Origin: Helianthus annuus
Taxonomy: Eukaryota > Streptophyta > Magnoliopsida > Asterales > Asteraceae
NCBI RefSeq assembly: GCF_002127325.2
Contig: NC_035437.2
Location: 117,141,363-117,205,362 of the forward strand
DNA: 64,000 nucleotides
Direction: 5' to 3'
Below the pieces are notes generated by a model. That model was given only the letters and a program-made list of their open reading frames with translations. It was not told the origin of the DNA and did not search any database. Positions 1 through 12,159 of the stretch are shown piece after piece (within the stretch, counting starts at the first letter, position 1; every line of letters begins with the position of its first letter). The translations under genes were made by a program, and so were the position numbers.

Positions 1-926
1 CTCGCCTTTCGGTGTGTCCCGTTTGGGGATCTTTTCTTCAACAGCACATGATTAGCATTTTTCAATGTTTCATCATTTTTTATGCTGAGGGTGGGCTTTA
101 TGATTAAGGCTATGCAAAGTATTATACAAAGACTAGGCTATTGCTTCCGCAAAATCAGGAGTCCAGGTATAATACTCCAGATATCACCACGCACAAAGAC
201 CTAGTATGTCAAAAATAGAAAATCTTTCAAACAAGATTTCGGGGGTTACCCATATATCCGAGAGATGTTCCCCACGAAATAAGTAAGTATTAGATATTTA
301 TGTTTATATCCCGAAAACAATCTACTGAATGTATAAAAACCTACTGCATATCGTCAGTGAGATCGTTTATCACATTTGACTTTTCAAATCTTTAGCATGT
401 TGTGATAGTCCACTGATGTACTATCCGTTTTTGAATTTTTCGATGTTTTTGGCTTTTTAGATTTTATCATGTTTTTGGATTTTTCAAATTTTCGAAATTC
501 CTAAAATTTTTACTCCCCCTAAAATAAAAAAATATGTTTCAATTTTTGATTTTCAAGGAAAATTTGAAAATAAACTGTACAAATAAAGTGACAATTGATT
601 TTCAAGCTTCAATTCTTCATCCACATGGCATAAACAATCAGAACTCCCCCTGACAACAAACTATTTTCCCATTATGATTTCAAAACACTTAAGTTTTTTT
701 AATTAAAATGGTTTTTCCGGAAAATTAGTTTTGTTGAAAATCACCAACCACTTGTAGATTTGGGGTTTTATCACATTGTTTTTCAATCACTTATATGAAA
801 GTTAACTCAAGTTCAACTTAATGACCTTGATTAACCACTTGTAAGATTTTCAAACAAACATTTCAAGAATGATGCCGATTCCTACTCCACGATTACCAAC
901 TTGGGAGCTCTGGCAAGTCAGGATTT
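1..926 (-). other. 3' noncoding region of element A with internal PPT-like tracts
   Basis: No coding potential. It aligns by eye over several hundred bases with 45540-46500 in element B: shared blocks include the gttccccacgaaataag block, the tatatcccgaaaa block and tactgatgtactatc. Two minus-strand AGGGGGAG tracts, at 512-525 and 643-654, resemble a polypurine tract but are not followed by an LTR. Conservation of noncoding blocks between decayed elements suggests a cis function, which is inference. Confidence 0.7.
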
Positions 927-3900
927 TTAAGTAAAGAACACAGACACCCAAGCCTGACCAGCTTTGGGTGTAACCTTTTCAGATTCACTTGGGGTTGGAA
1001 CATTCCTTTTTGATTCATAGAAATCTTTTACCCCTTTGGCCTTTCCCTCGACCATCTTCCCAAAAATATGTTTTACATTTCCATCAAAAGCCTTTTCGAC
1101 ATCAAATTCTTTCTTTTCAGAATAGAATTGATTTGAAATCTCAACCTTACCAATTTTTTGTTTAAAATTTTCAGTCTGCAATGGTGGAAAGTTAACATCA
1201 TTCATTGGCGGAACTGAATTTTTTTTCTTTTTGAACAACTTGTGGCTCCTCTGACTTTGTGGAATCAGATTCATCGCCAGATTTTACATCAGATTTCTAA
1301 CAACCCACTTTTGGTTGCCAAGATTCACCCTTCTTTTGTAAAACTTTTTCGAATATTCACCAACTTCATATTTTGAGTTTTTAAACACTTTAAATTTTTC
1401 AGTTGGTGGTTCAGTTTTATCAACAATTTTTTCTTTGCGTTTAGAAACAACTTCCTGTTTTGAGTTGGAAGCCATCGGACAATTCCAGACGATATGAACA
1501 ACTTCTTGACATCGGTAATAGGTTCTTGTTTCCCTTTTCTGATGAACTTCGTTCTTCTCAACCTTTTGTATATCAGCAAGAAACTCTTTGTTTGACTGTT
1601 TCTAGAAAGAGCTTTTTGCTCCTTCTTCAGCACTTGTCCCTGAAACAAATACTGTTTTTGCTTTATACATTTTCTCATTTTTATGATTTTCGGATGGAAT
1701 AAAACCAAGACCTTTCTTTTTGAAATTACCGTTATGGTTTGGTTTCTTTTGAAAACCATAACCAGAACTGTAACCCTTTTTCTTGTTCAATCTTTGTTGA
1801 ACTCTTGAAGTGTATTTTTTAGGTTTTTCAGTAACATTTACATCTTTTATTTCAGAAATATTAATTTCAGTTAATTTGAAAACCTTTTGAATTTTTTCAA
1901 TTTGAACACTTCTTATTGGAAATTCCTCATCAGAATGTAATTTGTCAGAATCATTCAAAGTATATGCCACTTTGAATGTTTCATCATTTAAATTATTTTT
2001 AGACAATAGAAATTCTTTATTGTAAACCCGTTTAACCGACGATTTTGAACTGTTGACTGACGAACTCGAACTTCCAAACTCAGATTTTGACTCTGACTCC
2101 TCATCTTTATCCAACACCTGATCGACCACTTTCTTTATTAACTCAGACTCATGATCAGTGTCAGACGATGTGAACGTGACATCAATGTTTTCTGGTAAAT
2201 CATCAGTTGTTTCGGACTTTAACTTTATATTGACAGCCTTTTTGACTTGCTACTCATTTGGTTTTCTGGGAGAATAACCTTCCCAGATCGGAGGCGGACA
2301 CTTGTTATAACTGACACTCTGTTTCTTTCCAATATCTTTCTCTTCTGTCTTCTTGTCTTGAAAGACTTCAAAACCTGCAACAGTTGGATAAATTTTGTCA
2401 ATCAAATAATCAGAACTAGAATAACTTTGCAATAATCGTCTATTTCTTTCATTCTCTATCTTTTCAATCTCCAACTCCTGCTTCAACTTTGCACATTCTT
2501 CAATATAGTTATTGATAGCCTTCTGCTTAGACATCATCACTGCATTCATCATTGTTAAAGCGTCTTATCTTTCAGAGTTTGTCTTTTGCAGACTATTCAC
2601 CGTTCTGTTCAACACATCATACGATTCTTTCACATAATTAACATCAAACAACAATTTTTCTTTCATCTTTTCCAACTCACTATACTTCTCATCTTTTTGT
2701 TCACACAGTTTGCATGATTCCAAACATCTTAGACAATGTTTCGTGATCTCGACTATCTTTTCAACTTCAACTATCTTCTCAACTTCAACTATCTTCTCAA
2801 CTTTAACTATTTTCTCAACTTCATTCACCTTCTCAACTTCATTCACCTTTTCAGCAATTTTAACTCCTTCAACTTGTTCATACTTCTCTTCCTGATCAAC
2901 ACTCTCACATTTTACCTTTTTCTGTTCTTTTGTTGCTCGCTTCATCTTTAACTTCTCCAGTCTATCTGCAAAATAAAATTTGAAACTTTCAGGAGATATT
3001 GAGTTTTTCCAATATTTATTTGTATTTCTTCATCATCATCACTGTTATCAGTTGATGATTGATCAAACATTTGTATCTGTTCTGAACTATCATCTGAAGA
3101 AACATGCTCTCCAACTTGATTCTTCTCATCATCATCATCAAACACTTTTATCCATTCCTTCATCAAATCTGGCTCTTCAACTATTTGTGGAATGAATGCT
3201 CCTAATTTTGAATCAGGTGGAATGTATTTGTCCCAGCTAAAACCTTCTGCCACTTTTTCATCATCTTGACCTATTATACCATAAAAAGCTTTCTTCTTTC
3301 CATCTTCAATCTGTTTAGCATTTGATGATGATGGTTGTTGGGCAATTTGTTGATATATAGCTTTCCGATAATAATCATTGTTCCCAAACGGATTCTGAGC
3401 TCCTCCTGCTTCTCGGTTGGTACATTCCATCTTGAAATGTCCTTTTTCCCTGCATCGAAAACAAGTAACTTTAGATTTATCAAAACCCAAAGTAGAAATG
3501 TTAGCATCACGAAAATTATCTCTTCCTGTAATCATCTTAAACTTCTCAGCTCTTCTCAATACACTTGCTAAACACCACTTAATATCCATAAGCTCCATTT
3601 CTTCAGCATCGATCTGATCATAATCCTCTTTTGTCAACATGGGATTTCCGATCCTTTCTGCAACTAATCCCTCATATGATTCTAACACTGTAGCTAGTAA
3701 TGCCATATGACCATTAGCTACTTCTTCAGAGAAATTTTGACCATTCTGAAGATGCAATGCGATGTTGCAATGTAACACATGACCATTACTTCTGTTTGAG
3801 CTTTGGAACTGATGACTTGGAGTTGAAACATTCGGATTAACACTTGAAAATGAAGAAAAACCATTGTTACTGATAGGACTTTGATTAACTGATCCGGATG

Positions 3901-4720
3901 AGTTTTCTACACTGAAAGCAGTTTGGACTTTCGGACTTGCTTCAACATTCTGAACACTTCATTTGTAATACATTTTGATGTCTTGTTGACCATTTGGATT
4001 GTTCATTCTAGCAATCTTCTGCTGTTCAAGATCTTGTCCTTCAAGCTTTTCAATAAACTAAGAAATTGTCAATTTATCATATTCTCCAGTGTTCTTCAAG
4101 ATCATCAGATATGTACCCCATTCTTTCTGAGGTAAAGCACCAGCTAATTTGTCGACCCATTCTTCTCGATCTTTGTTGATATCCAACAGAGACATTGATC
4201 GAACCAAATGACAATATCTCTAAATCAATTTATTTGTGTTTTCACCTGGCAAGCTTGTAAATTAGACAAATTCTTTCTTTAACAAAGATTTTTTACTTCT
4301 GATCATATGAGTACTTCCCTCAAATTTAATTCGAAGTGCTTCCCAAATCGAACGTGAAGTACCATCATGCTGAAGTAGTATGAAAATGTCTTCCTTCACC
4401 ACTTGCTGAAGTAAACTAATCATCATTTTCTCTGCCTTGTACATGTCTCTCTCTTTGTCCGACAATTCAGAAATCGTTTTGTTAACTCCCACATCTGTGC
4501 GAGGTTTAACATACTTTTTCTCAATGCACTCCCAAGATCTCAAATGATTAGCTTGAACCCAATTTTCAAAACGATCTTTCCAACCATAGTATTCTTCAAT
4601 ACCCATCAACTTTGGAGGTTTTTGTAACGTTCCTGTTTCATTTTCCATGTTCACACTCTGAGCAATGGTAACAGGAGTACTCGGGGCAGTAGCAAATGCA
4701 TTGTAAAACGCTTCTTCCAT
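927..4720 (-). pseudogene. gag: Sirevirus-type gag, decayed (element A)
   Basis: Copia gag would form the cytoplasmic virus-like particle and bind element RNA. The start is the ATG at 4720, chosen because it opens a capsid-like N-terminus matching the gag of element G (23022). Order: capsid-like part (4720-4262), linker, zinc knuckle CFRCREKGHFKMEC (about 3421-3464), a Val-Glu-Lys repeat, the CLRCLESCKLC motif (about 2700-2742), a coiled coil (2250-2700), an acidic Ser-rich part, a degenerate second knuckle whose first Cys has become Tyr (about 1484-1525), and a C-terminal QAWVSVF-like end at 927. Several stops and frameshifts break it into at least nine pieces. The end point equals that of B, just where protease would begin in an autonomous element. 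Confidence 0.85.
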
Positions 4721-4848
4721 GTTCCGGTTCTCAAAAAATTCACAAACACAGTCTTTCAAACAAATTAGAATCTTACACAACCTGAAAACACAACTCAAAC
4801 GAAATGATAAGTTCAAACGAAATAGTGTTGGCACAAAATAGATGATTT

Positions 4849-5092
4849 CGTATGAAATGAAAATAGTAAAGACCAATTCGTGCGAAATAGTCTCCTGACA
4901 ACCAATTCGTACGAAATGAAGACAAATTTCACGCGAAAAGGGCTTTTCGTGCGAAACGAGGGCTTTTCGTGTGAAATGAAACAATGTTTCTCACGAAATA
5001 GGTGATTTCGTGCGAAATGAAGTCCAAAATAGCTAATTCGTGCGAAATGGAAACTCTGATTCAAACGAAATGAGCTATTTCGTACGAAATGC
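4849..5092 (-). repeat. Leader array of TTTCGTGCGAAA-type palindromes (element A)
   Basis: About ten copies of a near-palindrome of the form TTTCGTRCGAAATG, spaced irregularly at 15-35 bases, between the PBS and the gag ATG. Variants include tttcacgcgaaa and tttctcacgaaat. The same motif recurs about six times inside the LTR at 5558-5671. Each copy could form a short hairpin in RNA and carries one or two CpG sites. Confidence 0.85.
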
Positions 5093-5314
5093 TGCTGATG
5101 TCATCCTTTCGGACTGAATTTTGACAAATTGATCAGGTTTTAGGTTGATTTTAGATCTAATATTTTCAAGGCTTTATTAAAACATTGTTTCGCTTATAAT
5201 GTGAGAAAATCAAACCATTTTAACCGTAAAAACTTGTTAATTTTGAAAAAGAAGATGTAGAAGTCAGAATTTTGAAGAAATCAAGCTGAATTCGGTAAGA
5301 ACTCTTCCTGCTGA

Positions 5315-5326
5315 GCTCTGATACCA
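5315..5326 (-). promoter_or_regulatory. Primer binding site of element A
   Basis: Reverse complement reads TGGTATCAGAGC, the usual plant copia site complementary to the 3' end of initiator tRNA-Met. It lies two bases inside the LTR edge. Confidence 0.9.
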
Positions 5327-5328
5327 CT

Positions 5329-5777
5329 TGTTAGGATCGTTTGCACGACCAAACGAGTCGTTTAGAAGAGTTCTAATTAATATGAAAGGCGGAAACAGAC
5401 ATATCGACTTAGAAACAACTTGATATACACTCTAATTGTCTTGTTTATTGATAAAATCACGTTTTACAGCCTGGAGACACTTCGGCAGCACCTCGGTACC
5501 GGAATCACAAAGTTACAAATGAAATGGAGAAGGCAGGTATTTATAAGCAACTGATTTCGCACGGAACAACTTCATGCGAAATGGTCATTTCGTACGAAAT
5601 GTTTTCACCATTTCGTGCGAAATGGCAAGATGTCATTTCGTACGAAATAGTTATTTCATTTCGTGCGAAATGTCCTCAACCTATATTATCCTGATTTTCT
5701 TGTACGACGTGCCCTGCTCTTTCTAATCTAATACAAGACTCGATACTAGACGAAGTCGACAAACATATGTTCCAACA
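5329..5777 (-). repeat. 5' LTR of element A
   Basis: 449 bp. Read on the minus strand it opens TGTTGGAACATATG and closes CCTAACA, directly next to the PBS. A TATA-like box GCTTATAAATAC lies at 5538-5549 on the minus strand. About six TTTCGTRCGAAA palindromes are clustered at 5558-5671, just upstream of that box in the minus-strand sense. Confidence 0.85.
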
Positions 5778-6890
5778 TTGCTTCTGAAACAACAAACGAG
5801 CCAAGTTAGAATTTTTTTACGACATAAGATGTAATATTTACAACGAGATACTAAAATATGTATAGCATAATAATTTGGTTAAAAAAAGAATATTTACATA
5901 TTATATAAGAAAATGATTTTAGAAAATATTTACAAAACTCAAGAAAATAGTAACAAGAAAAAAAATCAACAGTCAAATTTGCTGATAACCCAAAGGCTAT
6001 CTTCGCTGATGATCAATGTTGATACTAAGCAATTTCGCCGGTGACAGAATCGGATCCGTGTGTTTCGCCGGCAACAACTAAGTGACTTAAACCTAATTTC
6101 GCTGATGATCGCTGGCGAAGACAGAGTTTGGTTACGAACACGTTCATCAGCGAAGACATTCGTCTAGGCCAACTTACCGACGAAATAAATTATTTCGCCG
6201 GTTGCTCGAACTCGCGTTCGAGACTTTGAGATTCCCTGAATCATGATGATTTCACCATATTCTTCACCATATTCATCGTTATTTCGCTGGCATCATAATT
6301 TTCTTGAGAAACCCCTCTAAAGCCCTAACTGATTTCACACATTGTTCAACTTTGATCACAAACAATCTTAAAAATGTTCAAGAACCTTGAAAAATCGGCG
6401 ATGCCTGGTATAACCTTTCTCAAAACATCCTAAGATCTACTGATTCATGATATTAAGTTTTGAACTTAAAACCAAACATAAGAACTCAAACAGTGAACCA
6501 TCAATCAAAGAGATTTGTAAGCAATGAATGAGTGCGGATTACCTATTGTCTTGACCAAAAACAGAGAACACAATGTGAGATGATAGGTGGTCTTGAAAGT
6601 GATTATGATGAATAATCGATTATATTGTGGAAGACGAAAGGATATTGTTTGAAAAAGTTTGAAATAAGGTCGGTTATGGAAATATATAGGTGGTTTAGGA
6701 TAACCAGCGAAATTATAAGCGAAATTAATAATTTCGCTGGTATCTTAATTTTGCCGCCATTTGAATGATTACAAAACATTTTCAGAAACCAATTTAAATA
6801 CACTCGTGAATTTCAAACTTTCTCGAAAAACGTGCCCTTTTTAGTTTAAAATAATAGAAATTATGAAATATTCACAAACAAGAGAAAGTT
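5778..6890 (-). repeat. Probable remains of the element F 3' LTR with AT-rich flank
   Basis: No coding potential. From about 5990 to 6300, and again at 6709-6742, it holds many copies of the motif TTTCGCCGG/TTTCGCTGG, the same motif found in the F leader (14653-14742). In elements A and G such motifs are shared between leader and LTR, so this is taken as F LTR. A minus-strand TATA-like CCTATATATT is at 6681-6690. I could not locate convincing TG/CA ends or a PPT edge. The stretch 5778-5980 is plain AT-rich sequence. Confidence 0.5.
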
Positions 6891-8039
6891 TTGGGCCATT
6901 TTGACTCCGAACTTCGTTTTTCAACTCTGGGAGGTTCCATTTTTGCTGATTTTCTTGTTTCTTTTGACGCTTGTCGACTTACCTGCAGAAGATCACATTG
7001 TCAACCCTTGTCAAATCCTTATTTATTATTATTAGTGAATCAAGGCACAAGAAAAACTGCCAGTATGTTTGTCCGCTTAAATCCATGCATCCTTCTTTCA
7101 ACATGCCTTTGGTGAGCGCGTTTATCATATTTTTGGTAATATTGACAAGACTTGTATGGCCCCCACACAAGCTATTGAGAATAGAATCATTACGCCCATG
7201 AGTCCTACATTAGGACATACCCCCGCGATCAAGGTATGCACAAAGATTCCTCATAACAGGTGAGTATATTGGATTCATTCGTTTTTCATTTCAGCGATAG
7301 AGTTGGTGATCAGGTCAGTACTTTCGTACAGCAGAGATCCCAAAAAATACCGAGGGTAGAGACAGATACCAGATTTGGTACGATTTGTGCATTTTTATGC
7401 ATTTGAATAACTTTCTATGAAAGCTTCTTCAATTTAGGGATTTGGCCATTTTTGGCTCTTTTCTTGGAAAGATATCATAGCATCTAGGTCAGCATGTATC
7501 TGGATGCAGCAGAAGAACAACTATGATATCCCCGAATGAAATACCAATATAAAGACCCAAAATCTCAGACTTTGGCAATCTATCAACGCAAGATTTAAGA
7601 CCATTAAGCCATATGCCGCAACGTGTTACCCACAATGATGCGTAGTGCCTGAGAAAAGCTAAAATCCTTGTGTAGATATTATGTTTTGCTCCCTAACAGC
7701 AGTTTACTCGGTATTGCTGAATCTACCGACACGTCGTTGCTTGGTATCCCGATTTCTTTTGTTTTTTTGTTTTTCAAGAAATGACAAAGTGTTAGCAATT
7801 TTCTATCATTTCCTCTAACATGAGTCAGACACAGGCATCTAATTTTGATTTTCTAGAATATCCCCCTAAAATCTTTATTTTCGAAAGTCCATTGCCTGAA
7901 AATGAAATTTTAAAGTTCAGAAAATCTTTTTGGTGGGCAACATTTTGCGATAGTTGTTTTACTTTTAACAAACGTTTTTTTTTTAATATGGACAAAAGAT
8001 AGAGTATTTACAAACGATTTTGGACAACAAGATTCATTT
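6891..8039 (-). other. 3' noncoding region of element F
   Basis: No gene. It shares blocks with the corresponding region of B (for example the ggtcagtactttcgta block near 7310 versus ggtcgatacttccgta near 45570), and has a PPT-like tatccccctaaaat at 7859-7873 that matches the tracts at 512 and 46113. Long 3' noncoding regions with such tracts are typical of Sireviruses. Confidence 0.65.
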
Positions 8040-9710
8040 CCACTCAAGGAAATTAACCATTTCTAACCAGGTTACCAGCTGGTTGAATTGGGTTTTAAAA
8101 AAGGCTTTCGTGAATATATATGCCCGTTGCTGTGTTGTATCCACTAGCACCACTTGAATGTATCTTTTCTCGTAAGGATCTCAAATTGCGTGAATACGAA
8201 TTTCGATATGCTTTGTTCTTGAGTGGTGGATGGGATTCTTCACAATTCCTAGACATGCTTCATTGTCGATGAATATAGGAGTCTTCATGATGTTGATTCC
8301 ATAATCCAACAACTAGTTTTGTATCCAGAGAACTTGTGAACAGCAACTGTAGGCCGCAGTGTACTCGGCTTGAGCAGTGGAGGTGGATACAGTTGTCTGC
8401 TTCTTGCTTTGCCAAAAGATCAGACGGCTTCCCAAGAATTGACATCCTCCTGATACAAACCAGCGATCCACTTTACTACCTGCATGATCACTGTCAGAAT
8501 AAGCAATAAGATCAAAATTACTATCTTTAGGATACCAAAGACCTAGTTTCGGAGTTCCTTTAAGATAGCAGAAGATGCGCTTCACAGCGGTTTCATGTGA
8601 TTCTTTGGGATTTGTCTGAAATCGAGCACAGAGACAGACTGCCCATATAATGTCATGCCTGCTTGCAGTTAAGTACATCAGAGAGCCTATCATGGAGCGG
8701 TAGAAGGACTTGTTCACTGGTTTTCCTTGAGGATCTAGAGTAAGCTCCGTTTGTGAGGCGAACGGGGTGCTTGCAACTTTGCAGTCGTTCATGTTGTACT
8801 TTGCGAGAATATCCCGAATGTATTTAGCCTGGTGAATAAGAATGTTGTCCTCCTTTTGTTTTACTTCTAATCCTAAGAAGAACATGAGTTCTCCTAACAT
8901 GCTCATTTCGAACTTTTCCTTCATGACGGTCTCGAATTCTTTACACAACTCCTCATTTGTTGACCCGAAAATGATATCGTCCACATAGATCTGAACCAGC
9001 ATTACGTCTTCTCTGATTCGTTTGGTGAAGAGAGTCATGTCGATCGTTCCTCTGGTGTACCCACACTTCAAAAGATAAGTTAACAAAGTCTCGTACCAAG
9101 CACGTGGAGCTTGGTGAAGACCATAGAGGGCTTTGTCCAACTTGTAGTAGCGACCTGGAAAATGAGGATCTTCGATTCCCGGAGGCTGACACACGTAAAC
9201 TTCTTCCTTTACCTTGCCATACAGAAAAGCACTCTTTACTTCCATCTGGAAAACTTTGAAATTCCTGTATGATGTGTATGCCAGGAATATTCTGATTGCC
9301 TCAAATCTTGCAATTGGAGCAAAAACTTCTTCGTAATCAATTCCTTCCTCCTGACGAAAACCTTGCACCACCAATCTAGCCTTGTTCTTGATCACTACTC
9401 CACGATCATCCATCTTATTTCGAAAAACCCATTTTGTACCAATCGGAAACTTTCCCTCAGGTAAATCTACTAGCTCCCAAACTTTGAGTTTGCGAAATTG
9501 AGATAGTTCTTCCTGCATGGCCTGAACCCAACTGGAGTCTTGAATAGATTCTTCAATGTCACGAGGCACGGACTGCGAGAGAAAAGTGGCATAGAGCCCT
9601 TTGTTGATGCTTGATGACTGACCACGTGTACGTACTCCTTCTTCTACTGCACCTATGACATTCTCAAGAGGATGATTGTGATTTGTCTTGTATCCTCCAT
9701 TTGTTTGAGT
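8040..9710 (-). pseudogene. pol: Copia reverse transcriptase and RNase H (element F)
   Basis: RT copies element RNA into DNA and RNase H removes the RNA strand, inside the particle. Seen: RT motifs including KWVFRNKMDDRG, FAPIARFEAIR, LDKALYGLHQAPRAWYE and the catalytic YVDD (about 8970-8990), then RNase H with DSDHAG and a QAEYTA glutamate block. The frame is open from 9710 to 8313 and continues after a break to about 8040. Odd: the motif A aspartate, normally in a D-V-K-x-A-F block, is Glu (QMEVKSAF, about 9229-9252), which should impair polymerisation, and the RNase H loop after DHAG is altered (KVDRWFVSGG). It shares its frame with the integrase part upstream, separated by one stop at 9711-9713. 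Confidence 0.9.
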
Positions 9711-10583
9711 CTAAATTTGTTGCGGAAGGTTGGTGAAGTGTTCGTCAAAGTAGATTATTGGAGGATCATCTTCCTGAGTTGGTTCATCCACATTCGCCTG
9801 TGAAGAAGAAGCACCGTTTTGAGGGGTGTTCTCAGGCGAAGTGTCACCATTTACTTCATCCACAGAGAGAAGTGAATCAGCAGAGAATGGAGAAAAACGA
9901 GTGGTGAAAGGAGTTAAACCAATATCTGAAGAATCAAACAGAGGTTCAACTTGAGCAGCTTCTGTAGGTCCTGCTTCTGGAACATCTTCTGGAATTTCGA
10001 AGGTGTTGAAAATCACACCCACATCGTAAAACCAATCGGGAGTACTTCTAGTGTTAGTGTAGTTTCCTTCTTGGAAGTCAAAGTAATAAGATTCAATCAC
10101 CATTTTTGTTTGTTTGTTGTAGACTCTGTAGGCTTTCTGAGTGGATGAATATCCCATGAAGTAGCAGATATCACCCACTGCTTCGAACTTGATGAGATTC
10201 TCTTGAGTGTTTAGAAGAGTGCAAGAGTATCCAAACGGTCTGAAGAAATCAATGAGCGGCTTCCTTTTGAAGAGAAGTTCATATGCGGTTTTTCCATGAG
10301 GTTTTACAATGAGAACTCTGTTCAGAACATAGCATGCTGTATTTACTGCTTCTCCCCAAAAGATGATTGGAAGCTTTGAATCTACCAGCATAGTTCTCGC
10401 GGCTTCGATCAAGGTCCTATTCTTTCGTTCAGCGACTCCATTTTGTTGAGGAGTTCTATCCGCACTGTATTGAAGATGAATTCCTTTTTGAGCACATAAG
10501 GATATGAAGCTTTGATTCTTGAATTCAGAACCATTGTCACTTCTAATCGACTTCACTTTTAATCTGGTCACGTTTTCAATCAA
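9711..10583 (-). pseudogene. pol: Copia integrase, catalytic second half and C-terminal region (element F)
   Basis: Integrase inserts the cDNA into the chromosome. Visible: the second catalytic Asp in SDNGSEF and the Glu in QNGVAERKNRT, then the copia-specific GKTAYELLFKRKP and FGYSCTLL blocks and the YFDFQEGNY block, followed by an acidic linker toward RT. Its N-terminal half lies in another frame (10580 upward), so a frameshift near 10580 breaks the polyprotein. A TAG at 9711-9713 separates it from RT in the same frame. Confidence 0.88.
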
Positions 10584-11345
10584 GGGAATGAATGACTTAA
10601 GGATATCAGCCGTCTCACTCTTGGTTTCAAGAAAATAGACCCATGAGAAAGAGAGAAGTTATCTGTAATCACCAAATAGTAGGAACTTTTAGCAAGACTT
10701 TTAACACTTATTGGACCAAAAAGATCCATATGCATCAATTGAAGAGGCACAGTAATCGTATTCACTGCTTTGTGCTTGTGCAATTTCTTGTGTTGCTTTC
10801 CTTGGGTGCATGCTATATATTTTTCAAAAAAAGGAAATTCTTTTATCGGAAGACCTCCTACTAAGTTTAACTTAGAGAGTTTGTTCATATTTTTGAAATT
10901 TACATGCCCCAATCGCCTGTGCAAAAGCAGTGACTCCGACTCTGAAGCCTTTGAGATTAAATACGTCAAGTTGTCATTTGTCTTGGCATTTTTCATGTTG
11001 AGCACGTATGTGTTGTTTTGTCGTGGAGCTGTGAGCATGATCATTTCTGCGGGAACGACATATTCAGGCTTGAGAAATAAACATTCCATGTGGTTGAAGA
11101 GCACCGATATTCCTTTATCACAGACTTGTGATACACTCATAAGATTGTAGCACAATTCTGAAACATAGTTGACATTTTCTAAATTAAGTGCTTCAAACAC
11201 AACATCTACTATTCCAACGATCTTCCCTCCCTTCTCGTCTCCAGCGAATGACACGAAATCACCATCAATAAAACGACAATTCTTCAGAAGTTCCTTTAAG
11301 CCTGTCATGTGTCTTTAACATCCGCTGTCGACATGCCAGATATAT
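10580..11345 (-). pseudogene. pol: Copia protease end, GAG-pre-integrase and integrase N-terminus (element F)
   Basis: At about 11299-11330 the aspartic protease active site DSGC is followed by a stop and RHMTG, so the normal Ser codon of this conserved block has become a stop. Below it lie the protease fold remnant (NYVSELCYNLMSVSQ), the zinc-binding domain HRRLGHVNFKNMNKL and the first integrase Asp in MDLFGPISVKS. The first Cys of the integrase CxxC pair is replaced (KYIACTQGKQHK), so zinc binding is probably lost. The frame breaks at its low end, where the other half of integrase takes over. Confidence 0.85.
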
Positions 11346-11404
11346 TCCATAAGCATTCGAAGCCATTTCTGGAGTTTATTCTAAAATACAAGTATATACA
11401 CAAA

Positions 11405-12133
11405 TTAGTTTGAGTTGGGAACCCAGATTTGCTTCAATTTGGATCTATCGTGGTTTTGACCCACGATGTCCTCTTTTTGCTTCCAAAAATAAGCTGTTGA
11501 ATTAACCAGATTTTTATTAGATTTCTTAAGGTAATCAAGCTGATCTGTGAAGTTTTTAACAAAATCATATTCTGGCTTAGAAAAATTCTTGTTTTTACAA
11601 TGTTTCGCTGTATGTCCTAAATGACCACACCGAAAACATCGTTTACATCTGGGCTTTTTGGTGTTAGAAGATGATGTATGTGATGAGTGTCTTGAGCTTT
11701 TTGAAGAATCTTTTGATGCGGTGTATCCTGAGCTCTCAGCTTTCTTCATTTTCTTGTCAACTCGGCTTTCCTCTTCTGAGCAGTCTTCATCATTGTCGGA
11801 ATCTGATGAACTTTCTGATGCATGATATTTACTTGAATTTTTTGAATGTTGATCTTCACTTGCTTCGTCTCTTGAATCTTCGGAGCTTTAACCTTCTGTT
11901 GTTTGATCTTCACTTGAATTTTCTAATTCTTGTTCTTCATCAGAACTTGAATTCTCTTCTTCCTTTTCTGAGGCAGAAAAGCTTGAATCTTCTTTGCTGC
12001 TATCTTTGGTGACTTTCTTCTCTGAATCTGTTATACCTATTTGAGATGGAATAAATTCTGGAATTTCCTCGGTGAGGAATTTTCCAAAGCTATTCTTTTT
12101 CAATTCTGGCACAAATACAGGAGATTCACACAC
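11405..12133 (-). pseudogene. gag: Gag C-terminal extension with second zinc knuckle (element F)
   Basis: Two adjoining fragments. The upper one (12133-11888) is acidic and serine rich (SSSDEEQELENSSED). The lower one (11749-11405) carries a zinc knuckle CFRCGHLGHTAKHC and ends in a KQIWVPNSN block that in copia elements sits just before protease. A frame break separates the fragments. This is the RNA-binding extension of a Sirevirus gag rather than a separate gene. Confidence 0.8.
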
Positions 12134-12159
12134 ATTTTTATCATCACAAAATGCAGAAT

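Larger units (their letters stand above)
1..5777 (-). mobile_element. Element A: gag-only Sirevirus-like copia element (3' end outside window)
   Basis: Seen: a 5' LTR (5329-5777), a PBS matching the tRNA-Met 3' end, a leader with a motif array, a decayed gag frame (927-4720) and a 3' noncoding stretch (1-926), all on the minus strand. There is no protease, integrase or RT between the gag stop and position 1. The 3' noncoding stretch is clearly homologous to that of element B (45540-46500), which runs straight to a polypurine tract and LTR, so A is inferred to lack pol as well. The 3' LTR would lie beyond the left edge, so no target duplication can be checked. Confidence 0.8.

Noticed and set aside
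2710..2951. Plus-strand Phe/Ser/Thr-rich ORFs with repeats
   Set aside because: They are the antisense of the Val-Glu-Lys repeat in the A gag.
7820..8002. Small plus-strand ORF near the F pol end
   Set aside because: Lies in the 3' noncoding region of a minus-strand element, no similarity or start context; the region is explained by its PPT-like tract.
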